DNA from: Prevotellaceae bacterium
Lineage (GTDB): Bacteria; Bacteroidota; Bacteroidia; Bacteroidales; Bacteroidaceae
Assembly: GCA_029218445.1 (NCBI GenBank)
Contig: JAQXRI010000109.1
Coordinates: forward strand, 1 to 50,267
Length of the DNA: 50,267 bases
Direction: 5' to 3'
The position numbers and the translations under genes are program-made. Numbering within the stretch: the stretch's first letter is position 1; every line of letters starts with the position of its first letter. This document shows positions 16,336 through 23,873 of the stretch, in pieces. The notes under the pieces are model-generated. The model saw only the letters and a list, made by a program, of their open reading frames with translations. It was not told where the DNA came from and did not search any database.

Positions 16336-17456
16336 AGAAAACATATACATACGACAACGCCCGCGTCGAGACTTTCACGTTCGACAATGGCGCAAATGTG
16401 AAGGAGGCGCACTTGATTGTCCACGTAACAAACGACACTATCAGCTTCTGCATGCAGCTGAATGCCGTGAGCGAAGCCTTCGGCGACATCATGCAAAACC
16501 AGATGAAGGGGTTTATGCCAGTGTTCAAGCGTTACTTCCTAAGCGACGCCGCCACACAGGCCGACCACGTTTGCCTGACGGAAACCGAGGGAGACTGCTG
16601 CGCATTGTCGATAGTAGAGCAGCCGCCACTCGACGGCACGAAAATAGCCCTATGGTGCTACATGATGACCGGCGTTAAGACAAAGGCATTGGAAAGCGGA
16701 CTATATGCCGTAGAGCAAGGCCCATACCGACACCTTTGGGGAGGCAGTGCCCACAACCTTGCCGCCAACTCGGAATATCAGACGCGACTGCTGTTCAACG
16801 AATACATTGTGCAACTGGCCAAAGAAGGCTGCACGCTGAAAGACAACTGCATAAGGACATGGTTTTTCGTAAACGACATCGACCTCAACTACGGCGGCGT
16901 GGTGAGAGCGCGCAACCAAGTGTTTTTTGCACAAGGCCTTACCAACGACACCCACTTCATTGCCAGCACAGGCATTGCGGGCCGACAAGCAGACCCCAAC
17001 GTACTGTCGCAGATGGACAGCTATGCCGTGGCAGGAATACAGCCCAGTCAGATAAGACACCTGTATGCGCCCTCCCACCTCAACCGCACCAGCGACTACG
17101 GCGTGAGCTTCGAGCGCGGCACTTGTGTTGACTACGACGACCGCCGCCACGTGTTCATTTCCGGCACTGCAAGCATCGACAACAAGGGACAAGTGGTGAA
17201 ACCGGGCGACATAGTGGGACAGACGCTCAGGATGATTGAAAACGTGGAGGCGCTGCTCGACGAAGCCGAATGCAGCTTTGACGACATGGGACAAATTATC
17301 GTATATCTGCGCGACATTGCCGACTATACCGTAGTGTCGGGATTGATGAAAGACCGCTTCGCCGACATGCCGCTGCTGATTGTTCATGCTCCTGTGTGCC
17401 GCCCAGGATGGCTGATAGAAATGGAGTGCATGGGGGTAAAAAAATTAAAGAATTAA
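16332..17456 (+). CDS. Chorismatase (FkbO/Hyg5)-like / RidA-fold protein
   Basis: 374 residues, no signal peptide. The C-terminal 120 residues have the YjgF/RidA fold signature (VFISGTASIDNKGQVV, IVYLRDIADYTVV, HAPVCRPGWLIEMEC). The middle part, IRTWFFVNDIDLNYGG, followed by a segment with ASTGIAG, matches the two-domain chorismatase pattern better than plain RidA. Chorismatases split chorismate into pyruvate and a hydroxylated ring acid, but I cannot confirm the active site, so an imine deaminase-like or unknown role remains open. The start ATG at 16332 overlaps the cytochrome stop (ATGA). Its place between a cytochrome and a cytochrome c assembly gene is unusual for either function. Confidence 0.75.
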   Translation: MKKTYTYDNARVETFTFDNGANVKEAHLIVHVTNDTISFCMQLNAVSEAFGDIMQNQMKGFMPVFKRYFLSDAATQADHVCLTETEGDCCALSIVEQPPLDGTKIALWCYMMTGVKTKALESGLYAVEQGPYRHLWGGSAHNLAANSEYQTRLLFNEYIVQLAKEGCTLKDNCIRTWFFVNDIDLNYGGVVRARNQVFFAQGLTNDTHFIASTGIAGRQADPNVLSQMDSYAVAGIQPSQIRHLYAPSHLNRTSDYGVSFERGTCVDYDDRRHVFISGTASIDNKGQVVKPGDIVGQTLRMIENVEALLDEAECSFDDMGQIIVYLRDIADYTVVSGLMKDRFADMPLLIVHAPVCRPGWLIEMECMGVKKLKN

Positions 17457-17485
17457 AGGATTCAACAATAAAAAAGAAAGTAATT

Positions 17486-18637
17486 ATGAAGGCCGTTTTA
17501 TTTTTTATCTATACGATTATCATTCTTGCCTTGGCTATAGCCACAGCGTTGGAACAAAGCCAAGGCACGGCCTTCGCCTTGGAAAACATTTACCATTCAT
17601 GGTGGTTTGCACTACTCTGGGCTTTGCTTGCCACACTTGCAGTTGCCGCCCTATTGGCCAAGCGGAGAACAATGAAACTGCCACTCACCATGATGCACGC
17701 TTCGCTGATAGCTATACTGCTGGGAGCCGCCGTGTCGTGGGCAACATCGGAAAGCGGAATGATGCACATACGCCAAGGCGAGACAACAGGCTACTATCTG
17801 CGCAACGATCGCCAAATGGACGAGACGCCGTTTAAGGTAAGGCTCGACTCGTTCTGCATAGACTATTACAGGAATACCAACGAGCCGCGCGACTTCAGAA
17901 GCCACATCAGCGTGGAAGGCAAAAAGGCTACGATATCGATGAACAACATATATAAGCACAATGGCTACCGACTCTACCAGGCGTCGTTCGATGACGACCT
18001 AAAAGGCACGGTGCTAAGCATAAGATACGACCCATGGGGCACCCCGCTCACTTATGCGGCTTATGGCCTGTTGGCCTGTTCGATACTGTTGTGGTGGCTT
18101 ACTACACGCAAGAAGCACAAGGCATCGGCAGCCTGCATCGCAATGTTTTTCGTAGTATATGCCATAACCCACTACACTTACTTCAACAAGCATTCGGGTC
18201 ACTTGCTGCCTGTGCTCAATACACCTATTCTGCCCATTCATGTTTCACTAATCATTACGGCATATATCTTACTGGCAACATGCTTGTTATTGTCGGCGGC
18301 GTTCTTAGTAAAGCGGAAGGCAGGCAACAGTCGAAAGCGCAACCAAATCACCATATTGGTCAACCATCTGCTACCTAATGCAATGTTCTTGTTGATGTTG
18401 GGAATTTTCGTTGGTGCAATATGGGCCAACTTGTCGTGGGGAAGCTATTGGGGTTGGGACCCGAAAGAAGTATGGGCACTGATAACGATGATGGTGTATG
18501 CCATACCCCTGCACCGCCACTCGCTCACGTGGCTACGGCGCGATGCCATCTATCATGCTTACATGATATTGGCCTTTCTCTGCGTAATGATGACTTACTA
18601 TGGAGTTGACCTGCTTGGAGGCATGCACAGCTATTGA
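17486..18637 (+). CDS. CcsB/ResB-CcsA-type cytochrome c biogenesis protein (short fusion)
   Basis: 383-residue inner-membrane protein for haem export and attachment to CXXCH motifs. Three N-terminal helices lead to a short periplasmic ResB-like part (MHIRQGETTGYYLRND, FKVRLDSFCIDYY, ISVEGKKATISMNN). The CcsA half then has the haem-handling WWD motif (WGSYWGWDPKEVWAL near residue 325) and flanking histidines in PILPIHVSLI and YHAYMIL. The frame is open from 17396, but ATG 17486 begins the first helix without the low-complexity lead, so I use it. It can mature the cytochromes encoded at 12630 and 15619. It converges with the next gene, 5 bp away. Confidence 0.9.
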   Translation: MKAVLFFIYTIIILALAIATALEQSQGTAFALENIYHSWWFALLWALLATLAVAALLAKRRTMKLPLTMMHASLIAILLGAAVSWATSESGMMHIRQGETTGYYLRNDRQMDETPFKVRLDSFCIDYYRNTNEPRDFRSHISVEGKKATISMNNIYKHNGYRLYQASFDDDLKGTVLSIRYDPWGTPLTYAAYGLLACSILLWWLTTRKKHKASAACIAMFFVVYAITHYTYFNKHSGHLLPVLNTPILPIHVSLIITAYILLATCLLLSAAFLVKRKAGNSRKRNQITILVNHLLPNAMFLLMLGIFVGAIWANLSWGSYWGWDPKEVWALITMMVYAIPLHRHSLTWLRRDAIYHAYMILAFLCVMMTYYGVDLLGGMHSY

Positions 18638-18642
18638 CAGCA

Positions 18643-19635
18643 CTACACGTTGTCAGCTCCGCAATGAGGACAACGTCCAAGCCTTCCGATGGGTTGGCCA
18701 CAATTGCCGCAACGATAGCTTGGACGCTTCACTCGGAAGTGCAGATAAAGCGCATAAACTATATAGGCGACAAGCAGCGGATAGCCAACGTAATACAACG
18801 TGGAAATACTGAACAGCACATAGTCAACGGCACACACCGCCGCAAGCCCCATAGTGTAGAGCAACGCCTCGCCAAAGGAGAAACGATGGAAGATGTCGTC
18901 GAGAGCAGCCAACGTGACTATAAGTATTGTCCAAACGAGAGTCATAAAAGCCGACAATTTGGGAGGCAACGCAAATGGATTGAGAGTAGGATGATAATAA
19001 AAATGCCGCCACGCGTCGGGGTCGAAAAGCTGTATTGACGCATACACTACGGCAGCAGTGGAAAGGAGCAAGGCAAGAGCCATGGGGAATGGCGACTCGA
19101 AGTCGTTCCAATGCACTATCCTGGCCTTGCGCCGCTTGATGAGCAGCAAGCCGTAAGCAGCCAATACCACCACAACGAGGGCAAGAAACAAAAGGAGGTG
19201 GGAGTCGGAAAAGGTGTCGATGAACCACGATATAGGGTCGTCGGGCTTGACGTTGGGCAACATGCGGCTTTCCTGTATCCAGCCTTGGGTCATCTGGTCG
19301 TGGGCAAGTTTCACCCACACAGAGTCGATGGTGTCGGTGGTGACATAAGTAATGTCGGCCACAACGACCCTGTCGCCAGGTGCAACAACAACCGAGTCGT
19401 TGGCCTCAGCATTGGCGTTGTCGCCACTCTTTTGGTCGCTCCGCTGTGCATAAAGCACAAGCGAATCGTTTTTGACCACAAAGTTGAAGTTTTGGGTATA
19501 GTGGTGGGTAGAATAAAATGAGATGGAGTCCTGCTGTTCCTCGGTAAGACTCCAAGCATCAGGCGTTTGGCTTGCCTGATTATAGCAAGCCGTCAAAGCC
19601 AAACTCAACAGAAGCAAACAAAACCACCTATACAT
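18643..19635 (-). CDS. Lipoprotein with membrane helices and C-terminal zinc ribbon
   Basis: 330 residues of unknown function. MYRWFCLLLLSLALTAC is a lipoprotein signal. A soluble part (residues 18-140) has an SH3-like look (GDRVVVADITYV, WVKLAHDQMTQGWIQESRMLP). About five hydrophobic segments follow, and the protein ends in a zinc ribbon with CGNCGQP and CPHCGADN. ATG 19635 is preferred over TTG 19656 because it starts the signal peptide directly. Zinc ribbons of this type also occur in three proteins of the kinase/AAA+ operon upstream on the same strand, which may or may not be a functional tie. It follows the U32 gene by 17 bp. Confidence 0.8.
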   Translation of the reverse strand: MYRWFCLLLLSLALTACYNQASQTPDAWSLTEEQQDSISFYSTHHYTQNFNFVVKNDSLVLYAQRSDQKSGDNANAEANDSVVVAPGDRVVVADITYVTTDTIDSVWVKLAHDQMTQGWIQESRMLPNVKPDDPISWFIDTFSDSHLLLFLALVVVVLAAYGLLLIKRRKARIVHWNDFESPFPMALALLLSTAAVVYASIQLFDPDAWRHFYYHPTLNPFALPPKLSAFMTLVWTILIVTLAALDDIFHRFSFGEALLYTMGLAAVCAVDYVLFSISTLYYVGYPLLVAYIVYALYLHFRVKRPSYRCGNCGQPIGRLGRCPHCGADNV

Positions 19636-19652
19636 ATTCTTATTTACGCTTT

Positions 19653-21518
19653 TCAATTGTTGACCAATACATTCATCTGACAGTGGCGGCAGTCAAACTG
19701 TAGCCTGAAAGAGCGACCGTCGGGCAGACGCAACGACAATGGCTCACGCCACTTGGGAGTCGTGCCTCCCTTGGCAACGCAACAGCCAAGGGCATGGCGC
19801 AGACAAAATCTGCACTGCATTACCATAGCTCCCTCGCCATGCTTCTTCTCTGTCTCAAAGGCCCCGGCTCCACTAACACCCTGACCCTCGTAAAAAGCGA
19901 CAGCAGCACGATTGGATGCGTTATAGAGGTAGTTGGAGGGTAGAGGGTAGAGGGTAGAAGGTAGAGGGTAGAAGGTAGAGGGAAGATTTGGAGGGTAGAA
20001 GGTAGAGGGAAGTTTTGGAGGGTAGAAGGTAGAGATTTTCTCAACGGCATCCCTTCTCATCTGTGCCAGCACACTTGAGGGAATGAACCATGGAAAATCG
20101 TCGGCTATTTCTACCGACGAACATTCGTAAATTGTTGTGCCAAGCTTGGTGAGCTGGCGGATGATGTTCTCGCGTTGAGGCTTTTGTGCCGCCGAATGTT
20201 CAGCCTCTACCTCCACCCTTGCCTTGCGTCCATCTTCCGACTCAACAGCGAGGGCAAAGCCTTGGGCCGTTGCGGCAAACGACATCTTGAGTCCAACACG
20301 GCGCACGGCCGAAGGGCGGGCAAGCAACGTTTCAAACTGCTGGTCGTTGTTGCGATAAAGGGGCATGCCTTGACGCAAACCGTGCGGCATCGACGAAGGA
20401 TAGAGATGATTGCCCTCGGCGCGGTTGACCCTAAAGCCTTCAAGCTGTCGCTCACCATTGATGAAACAAAGGCCATCGCCATTGGCAAAAGCCGACACGC
20501 CAGCCACTGTGATGCACTGTCGCCTGATGTCCTTCACCTTTCCAACATATTCACCCAACGCCTTGGGCGTATCAGGCGAAAACATGTCGGGCTGTCGGCC
20601 ATCGGCAAAGTATGTGGTATAGCCCCTATTGAACGTCTTCTTAAGATTAGGCTCAAAGTTGTACTCCACCCTGCCAAACGATGCCCGTCGATATTTGTCG
20701 GGATTGGCCTCCACCACTTTGTCAAGTCTTCTGCTATAGGCTGCCGTAACATTTTTTACGTAGGCCACATCCTTCAGACGTCCCTCTATCTTAAACGACA
20801 CGGCTCCTGCGGCGGCAAGACGCTCGACATTGTCCAACTGGCACATGTCTTTCAGTGAAAGCAGATGACGGTCGTGTTCCAGCACGCGTCCGTCGGCATC
20901 TACAAGGTCGAACTTCAATCGGCAAAACTGGGCACACTCGCCACGGTTGGCCGACCGCCCAAAACAATGTTGCGAAGCATAGCATTGGCCACTATAGCTC
21001 ACACACAAGGCTCCATGCACAAACACCTCCAGCTCAACGTCGGGTACACACTCGTGAATAGCAGCAACCTCGTCAATCGACAGTTCGCGGGCCAAAACGA
21101 CCCTACGGAATCCCAATCCGGCGAGCCACCTGACCTTTTCGGCCGAACGATTGTCGGTCTGTGTACTGGCGTGCATCTCCATCGTCGAACCTTCGGCTTG
21201 CATCTCACGCATGATGCCCACAAGAGCCATGTCCTGAACCAATATGGCATCGACGCCTGCCTCGTCAAGCTCACGAAGCAGACGAGTGATGCGGTCAAGC
21301 TCTGAGTCATAGACGATGGTATTGACCGTAACATACACACGAGCCCCAAACTGATGGGCATAGAGGCAAAGGCGGGCAATATCGTCAACCGAATTGCCTG
21401 CCGCCGCACGTGCACCAAAATGGTTGGCGCCAATATACACGGCATCGGCACCGTGGTCGATGGCCGCCATGCCACATTCAAGATTCTTTGCAGGTGCAAG
21501 AAGTTCAAGTGTCCTCAT
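19653..21518 (-). CDS. Peptidase U32 family protein (TrhP/RlhA-like), with repeat-encoded insert
   Basis: 621-residue U32 protein; characterised relatives support tRNA or rRNA hydroxylation rather than proteolysis. N-terminal ELLAPAKNLECGMAAIDHGADAVYIG opens the barrel. The core signature is EVFVHGALCVSYSGQCYAS, with the iron-sulfur cysteines in CFGRSANRGECAQFCR. The last part has more paired cysteines (CRFCLRHALGCC, CRHCQMN). Residues 495-527 (STFYPPKLPSTFYPP and onward) are translated family A repeat. They sit exactly in the linker between SVLAQMRRDAVEK and YLYNASNRAAVAFYEGQG, so the catalytic parts should be unharmed. It lies 30 bp after metAA. Confidence 0.93.
   Translation of the reverse strand: MRTLELLAPAKNLECGMAAIDHGADAVYIGANHFGARAAAGNSVDDIARLCLYAHQFGARVYVTVNTIVYDSELDRITRLLRELDEAGVDAILVQDMALVGIMREMQAEGSTMEMHASTQTDNRSAEKVRWLAGLGFRRVVLARELSIDEVAAIHECVPDVELEVFVHGALCVSYSGQCYASQHCFGRSANRGECAQFCRLKFDLVDADGRVLEHDRHLLSLKDMCQLDNVERLAAAGAVSFKIEGRLKDVAYVKNVTAAYSRRLDKVVEANPDKYRRASFGRVEYNFEPNLKKTFNRGYTTYFADGRQPDMFSPDTPKALGEYVGKVKDIRRQCITVAGVSAFANGDGLCFINGERQLEGFRVNRAEGNHLYPSSMPHGLRQGMPLYRNNDQQFETLLARPSAVRRVGLKMSFAATAQGFALAVESEDGRKARVEVEAEHSAAQKPQRENIIRQLTKLGTTIYECSSVEIADDFPWFIPSSVLAQMRRDAVEKISTFYPPKLPSTFYPPNLPSTFYPLPSTLYPLPSNYLYNASNRAAVAFYEGQGVSGAGAFETEKKHGEGAMVMQCRFCLRHALGCCVAKGGTTPKWREPLSLRLPDGRSFRLQFDCRHCQMNVLVNN
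19936..20035. repeat. Family A single-orientation array, copy A5, inside the U32 gene
   Basis: About 100 bp of GGTAGAG/GGTAGAA heptamers broken by GGGAAGATTTGG and GGGAAGTTTTGG, all in one orientation. It is read in frame on the minus strand as a 7-residue cycle (LYPLPST, FYPLPST). Confidence 0.92.
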
Positions 21519-21548
21519 AATTCTACTGTAGATGTGGGAATCCGGGCA

Positions 21549-22466
21549 TTAATATATCTCGTTGATGTTGTATGGAGTGACCTGATAGATATAGTAGTTG
21601 AGCCAGTTGTGGTAGAACAAATTGGCATGGGCTCTCCAAGTGACCACCGGCCTGTTTGACGGGTCGTCGTCAAGATAATAGTTCACAGGAAGTCCCACAT
21701 CGTTGCGCACTCCTATGTCACGTCGATACTCCTTGTCGAGCGTGTCGGGAGCATACTCGAGATGTCCTGTGACGTAGAACTCACGTCCGCCACGGGCCAT
21801 CACCATGCTCACGCCACTGTCGGGCGACTCGGCAATGAGCGTAAGGTCAGGACATTTCAGAATGTCTTCCCTGCGCAGCTCAGTGTGTCGGCTATGGGGC
21901 ATATAGAACACGTCGTCGAAGCCGCGGAAGATGGGCAGATGCGGCTCAAGTGTGCGCTGTTTGAAAATGCCGAACATCTTCTTGTCCAAAGGATATTTTG
22001 GAATACCATAATGGCAGTAAAGGCCTGCTTGGGCAGCCCAGCAGATGTACATGGTTGACATGACATGAGTGCGGGCCCACTTCATGATGGTGCTTATCTC
22101 GTCCCAATACGTCACCTCCTCATAATCGTAGGTCTCCACTGGTGCTCCAGTAATGATCATTCCGTCGAATTTCTCCTTCCTCATTTCCTCAAAGTCGCGG
22201 TAGAACATCATCATGTGTTCGATTGGCGTGTTTTTGGGCGTATGGCTCTTGAGCTTCATAAACGAGATGTCGAGCTGAAGCGGAGTGTTTGACAACAGTC
22301 GTACGAGGTCGGTTTCCGTTGTAATCTTCAATGGCATAAGATTCAGTATTACAATCTTCAAAGGACGTATATCCTGAGTAATGGCCCTCGAATTGTCCAT
22401 TACAAAAATGTTTTCTTTCTTAAGCAGCTCTATTGCAGGCAGCTTGTCGGGTAATCTTAAAGGCAT
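21549..22466 (-). CDS. metAA: Homoserine O-acetyltransferase (MetA fold, acetyl-CoA type)
   Basis: First committed step of methionine synthesis: acylation of homoserine, cytosolic. Its 305 residues match MetA closely. The catalytic cysteine falls at residue 142 (MYICWAAQAG), and the histidine block reads YVTGHLEYAPDTLDKEY. The acyl-donor residue at position 111 is glutamate (TGAPVET) where succinyl-transferring E. coli MetA has glycine (GAPLG). Glutamate there is the established mark of acetyl-CoA use, so the usual label 'homoserine O-succinyltransferase' would be wrong. The start ATG is at 22464-22466. No promoter is visible in the 49 bp after the PP2C gene, so it may be read from the upstream signalling operon. 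Confidence 0.95.
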   Translation of the reverse strand: MPLRLPDKLPAIELLKKENIFVMDNSRAITQDIRPLKIVILNLMPLKITTETDLVRLLSNTPLQLDISFMKLKSHTPKNTPIEHMMMFYRDFEEMRKEKFDGMIITGAPVETYDYEEVTYWDEISTIMKWARTHVMSTMYICWAAQAGLYCHYGIPKYPLDKKMFGIFKQRTLEPHLPIFRGFDDVFYMPHSRHTELRREDILKCPDLTLIAESPDSGVSMVMARGGREFYVTGHLEYAPDTLDKEYRRDIGVRNDVGLPVNYYLDDDPSNRPVVTWRAHANLFYHNWLNYYIYQVTPYNINEIY

Positions 22467-22515
22467 TATTATTTCTTTTTATGTTATTATGAGTTGTCTT
22501 GAAACCCATTGTTTA

Positions 22516-23268
22516 TTATACTATCTTCATTACGCATGACGACACATTGTCGAAGCCTCCGGCATCGATGGCGGCTTGGCACATCTGCTGTGCATCGCAT
22601 TCGATGGCAAGCAACTGCTCTATGAGACTGTCGTCAACCATGTCGCTCATTCCATCGGAACAGAGCATCAGCACGTCGCCATGCCTGACATCGTCAGAAA
22701 AATCGTTGATGTCGAGATACGAGGTGGTGCATCCTGCGCCAATGCAATTGGTCACTATGTTGGAGTGTTTTGACTCGCCAAGCAGACTGCTGAGCGAATG
22801 GTCGGTGGAGAGTTGTTGCAGCTTTCCGTCGCGCAACCTATAAAGACGGCTGTCGCCACAGTTAATCCAGAAGAACCTGCCCTCATAGACTATGACTCCC
22901 ACCAAAGTCGTTCCCATATTCTGCGTTTCAGGACTCAACTGCCCTTTCGTATTGATAGTTGAATTGATACTATTGAGCCACTCTACGAGAGCCTCAACAA
23001 AATGCTCGGGAGTGAGCTTCATAGGCAAATCGCCTATATAGAAATGCAAACTTGTCAGAACCTCCTGGCTTGCCACTTCACCGGCATTGTAACCACCCAT
23101 GCCGTCGGCAACGGCCACAACAAAGCGGTCGCAGATGTGCATGTCAATTTCTGTACTGTAATCCTCATTCCTTACATACTTGTTGCGAACAAGAATCATG
23201 TCTTCGTTGTTGTGCCTTATCAAGCCGACGTTGCTCGACGCCGATAATCTTATCTTGTCAATTTTCAT
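22516..23268 (-). CDS. PP2C-family serine/threonine phosphatase
   Basis: Cytosolic Mn/Mg-dependent phosphatase of 250 residues. Motifs appear in order: SNVGLIRHNNED (motif 1), VVAVADGMGGYNAGEVAS (metal-binding aspartate), MGTTLVGVIV, FWINCGDSRLYRLRDGKLQQLSTDHS, DVLMLCSDGMSDMV, and FDNVSSCVMKIV at the end. The metal-site aspartates in ADG, SDG and FDN are present, so it should be active. ATG 23268 is chosen; a TTG at 23277 overlaps the previous stop. As last member of the zinc-ribbon/kinase/AAA+/FHA set, it is the natural eraser of the kinase's marks. Confidence 0.94.
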   Translation of the reverse strand: MKIDKIRLSASSNVGLIRHNNEDMILVRNKYVRNEDYSTEIDMHICDRFVVAVADGMGGYNAGEVASQEVLTSLHFYIGDLPMKLTPEHFVEALVEWLNSINSTINTKGQLSPETQNMGTTLVGVIVYEGRFFWINCGDSRLYRLRDGKLQQLSTDHSLSSLLGESKHSNIVTNCIGAGCTTSYLDINDFSDDVRHGDVLMLCSDGMSDMVDDSLIEQLLAIECDAQQMCQAAIDAGGFDNVSSCVMKIV

Positions 23269-23273
23269 AGGGG

Positions 23274-23849
23274 TCAATTTGTTGATACATTATTTATTAT
23301 AACCTGCAGATTGACGTTGGCTATCGTCACCAGGTCGCCATTATTCAAAGTCATGCAAACGTCGGGCATCAGCCTGTGCCTGTTGAGCATAGTGCCGTTG
23401 GACGAGTGCTTGTCCATAATACACCATCCCTCTCCATTTCTGTAGAACAGTTGCGCGTGTATTCCCGACACATACTTGTTTTGCTCGAACATGGCCTTGT
23501 AGGGACCTTGGCGCCGTCCGATGATGGCACCATTGATGGCTCGCATGTTCAAATTAAGCTGATGGTTGACAAGTGTTAGTTGCGGTATGGACATGTCAAC
23601 CAACGACGTCGATAGCTGTGCTTGTCCGGAAGTGACGGCCGACGGCATGGAGGAATGCTCAGACATGGTGGTCTGCTGATTTTGCAGTTCCAACTCTTCG
23701 GCCGTTATCATCAGGCCTCCACACAACGTACAACGTCGTCCCGTACCCACATGTCCACACTTAGCGCAATACATCAGCATTTTGCCGCATTGGTCGCAAT
23801 AGTGTGACCCGGAGTCAATCTCTTCCTTGCAATTGGGGCATATTATCAT
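23274..23849 (-). CDS. Zinc-ribbon protein with C-terminal FHA domain
   Basis: 191 residues. Two N-terminal zinc ribbons (CPNCKEEIDSGSHYCDQC and CAKCGHVGTGRRCTLC, residues 4-43) lead through a Ser/Thr/Gln-rich linker (residues 50-90) to an FHA domain. The phosphothreonine-binding residues are visible: the GR in IIGRRQG, YVSGIHAQLF with its serine and histidine, and HSSNGTMLN. FHA domains read phosphothreonine, so this is the likely reader for the kinase encoded two genes upstream. It stands 24 bp after the AAA+ gene and 5 bp before the PP2C gene's ATG. Confidence 0.92.
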   Translation of the reverse strand: MIICPNCKEEIDSGSHYCDQCGKMLMYCAKCGHVGTGRRCTLCGGLMITAEELELQNQQTTMSEHSSMPSAVTSGQAQLSTSLVDMSIPQLTLVNHQLNLNMRAINGAIIGRRQGPYKAMFEQNKYVSGIHAQLFYRNGEGWCIMDKHSSNGTMLNRHRLMPDVCMTLNNGDLVTIANVNLQVIINNVSTN

Positions 23850-23873
23850 ATTCTTTAGTCTCCATCTTTTGTT

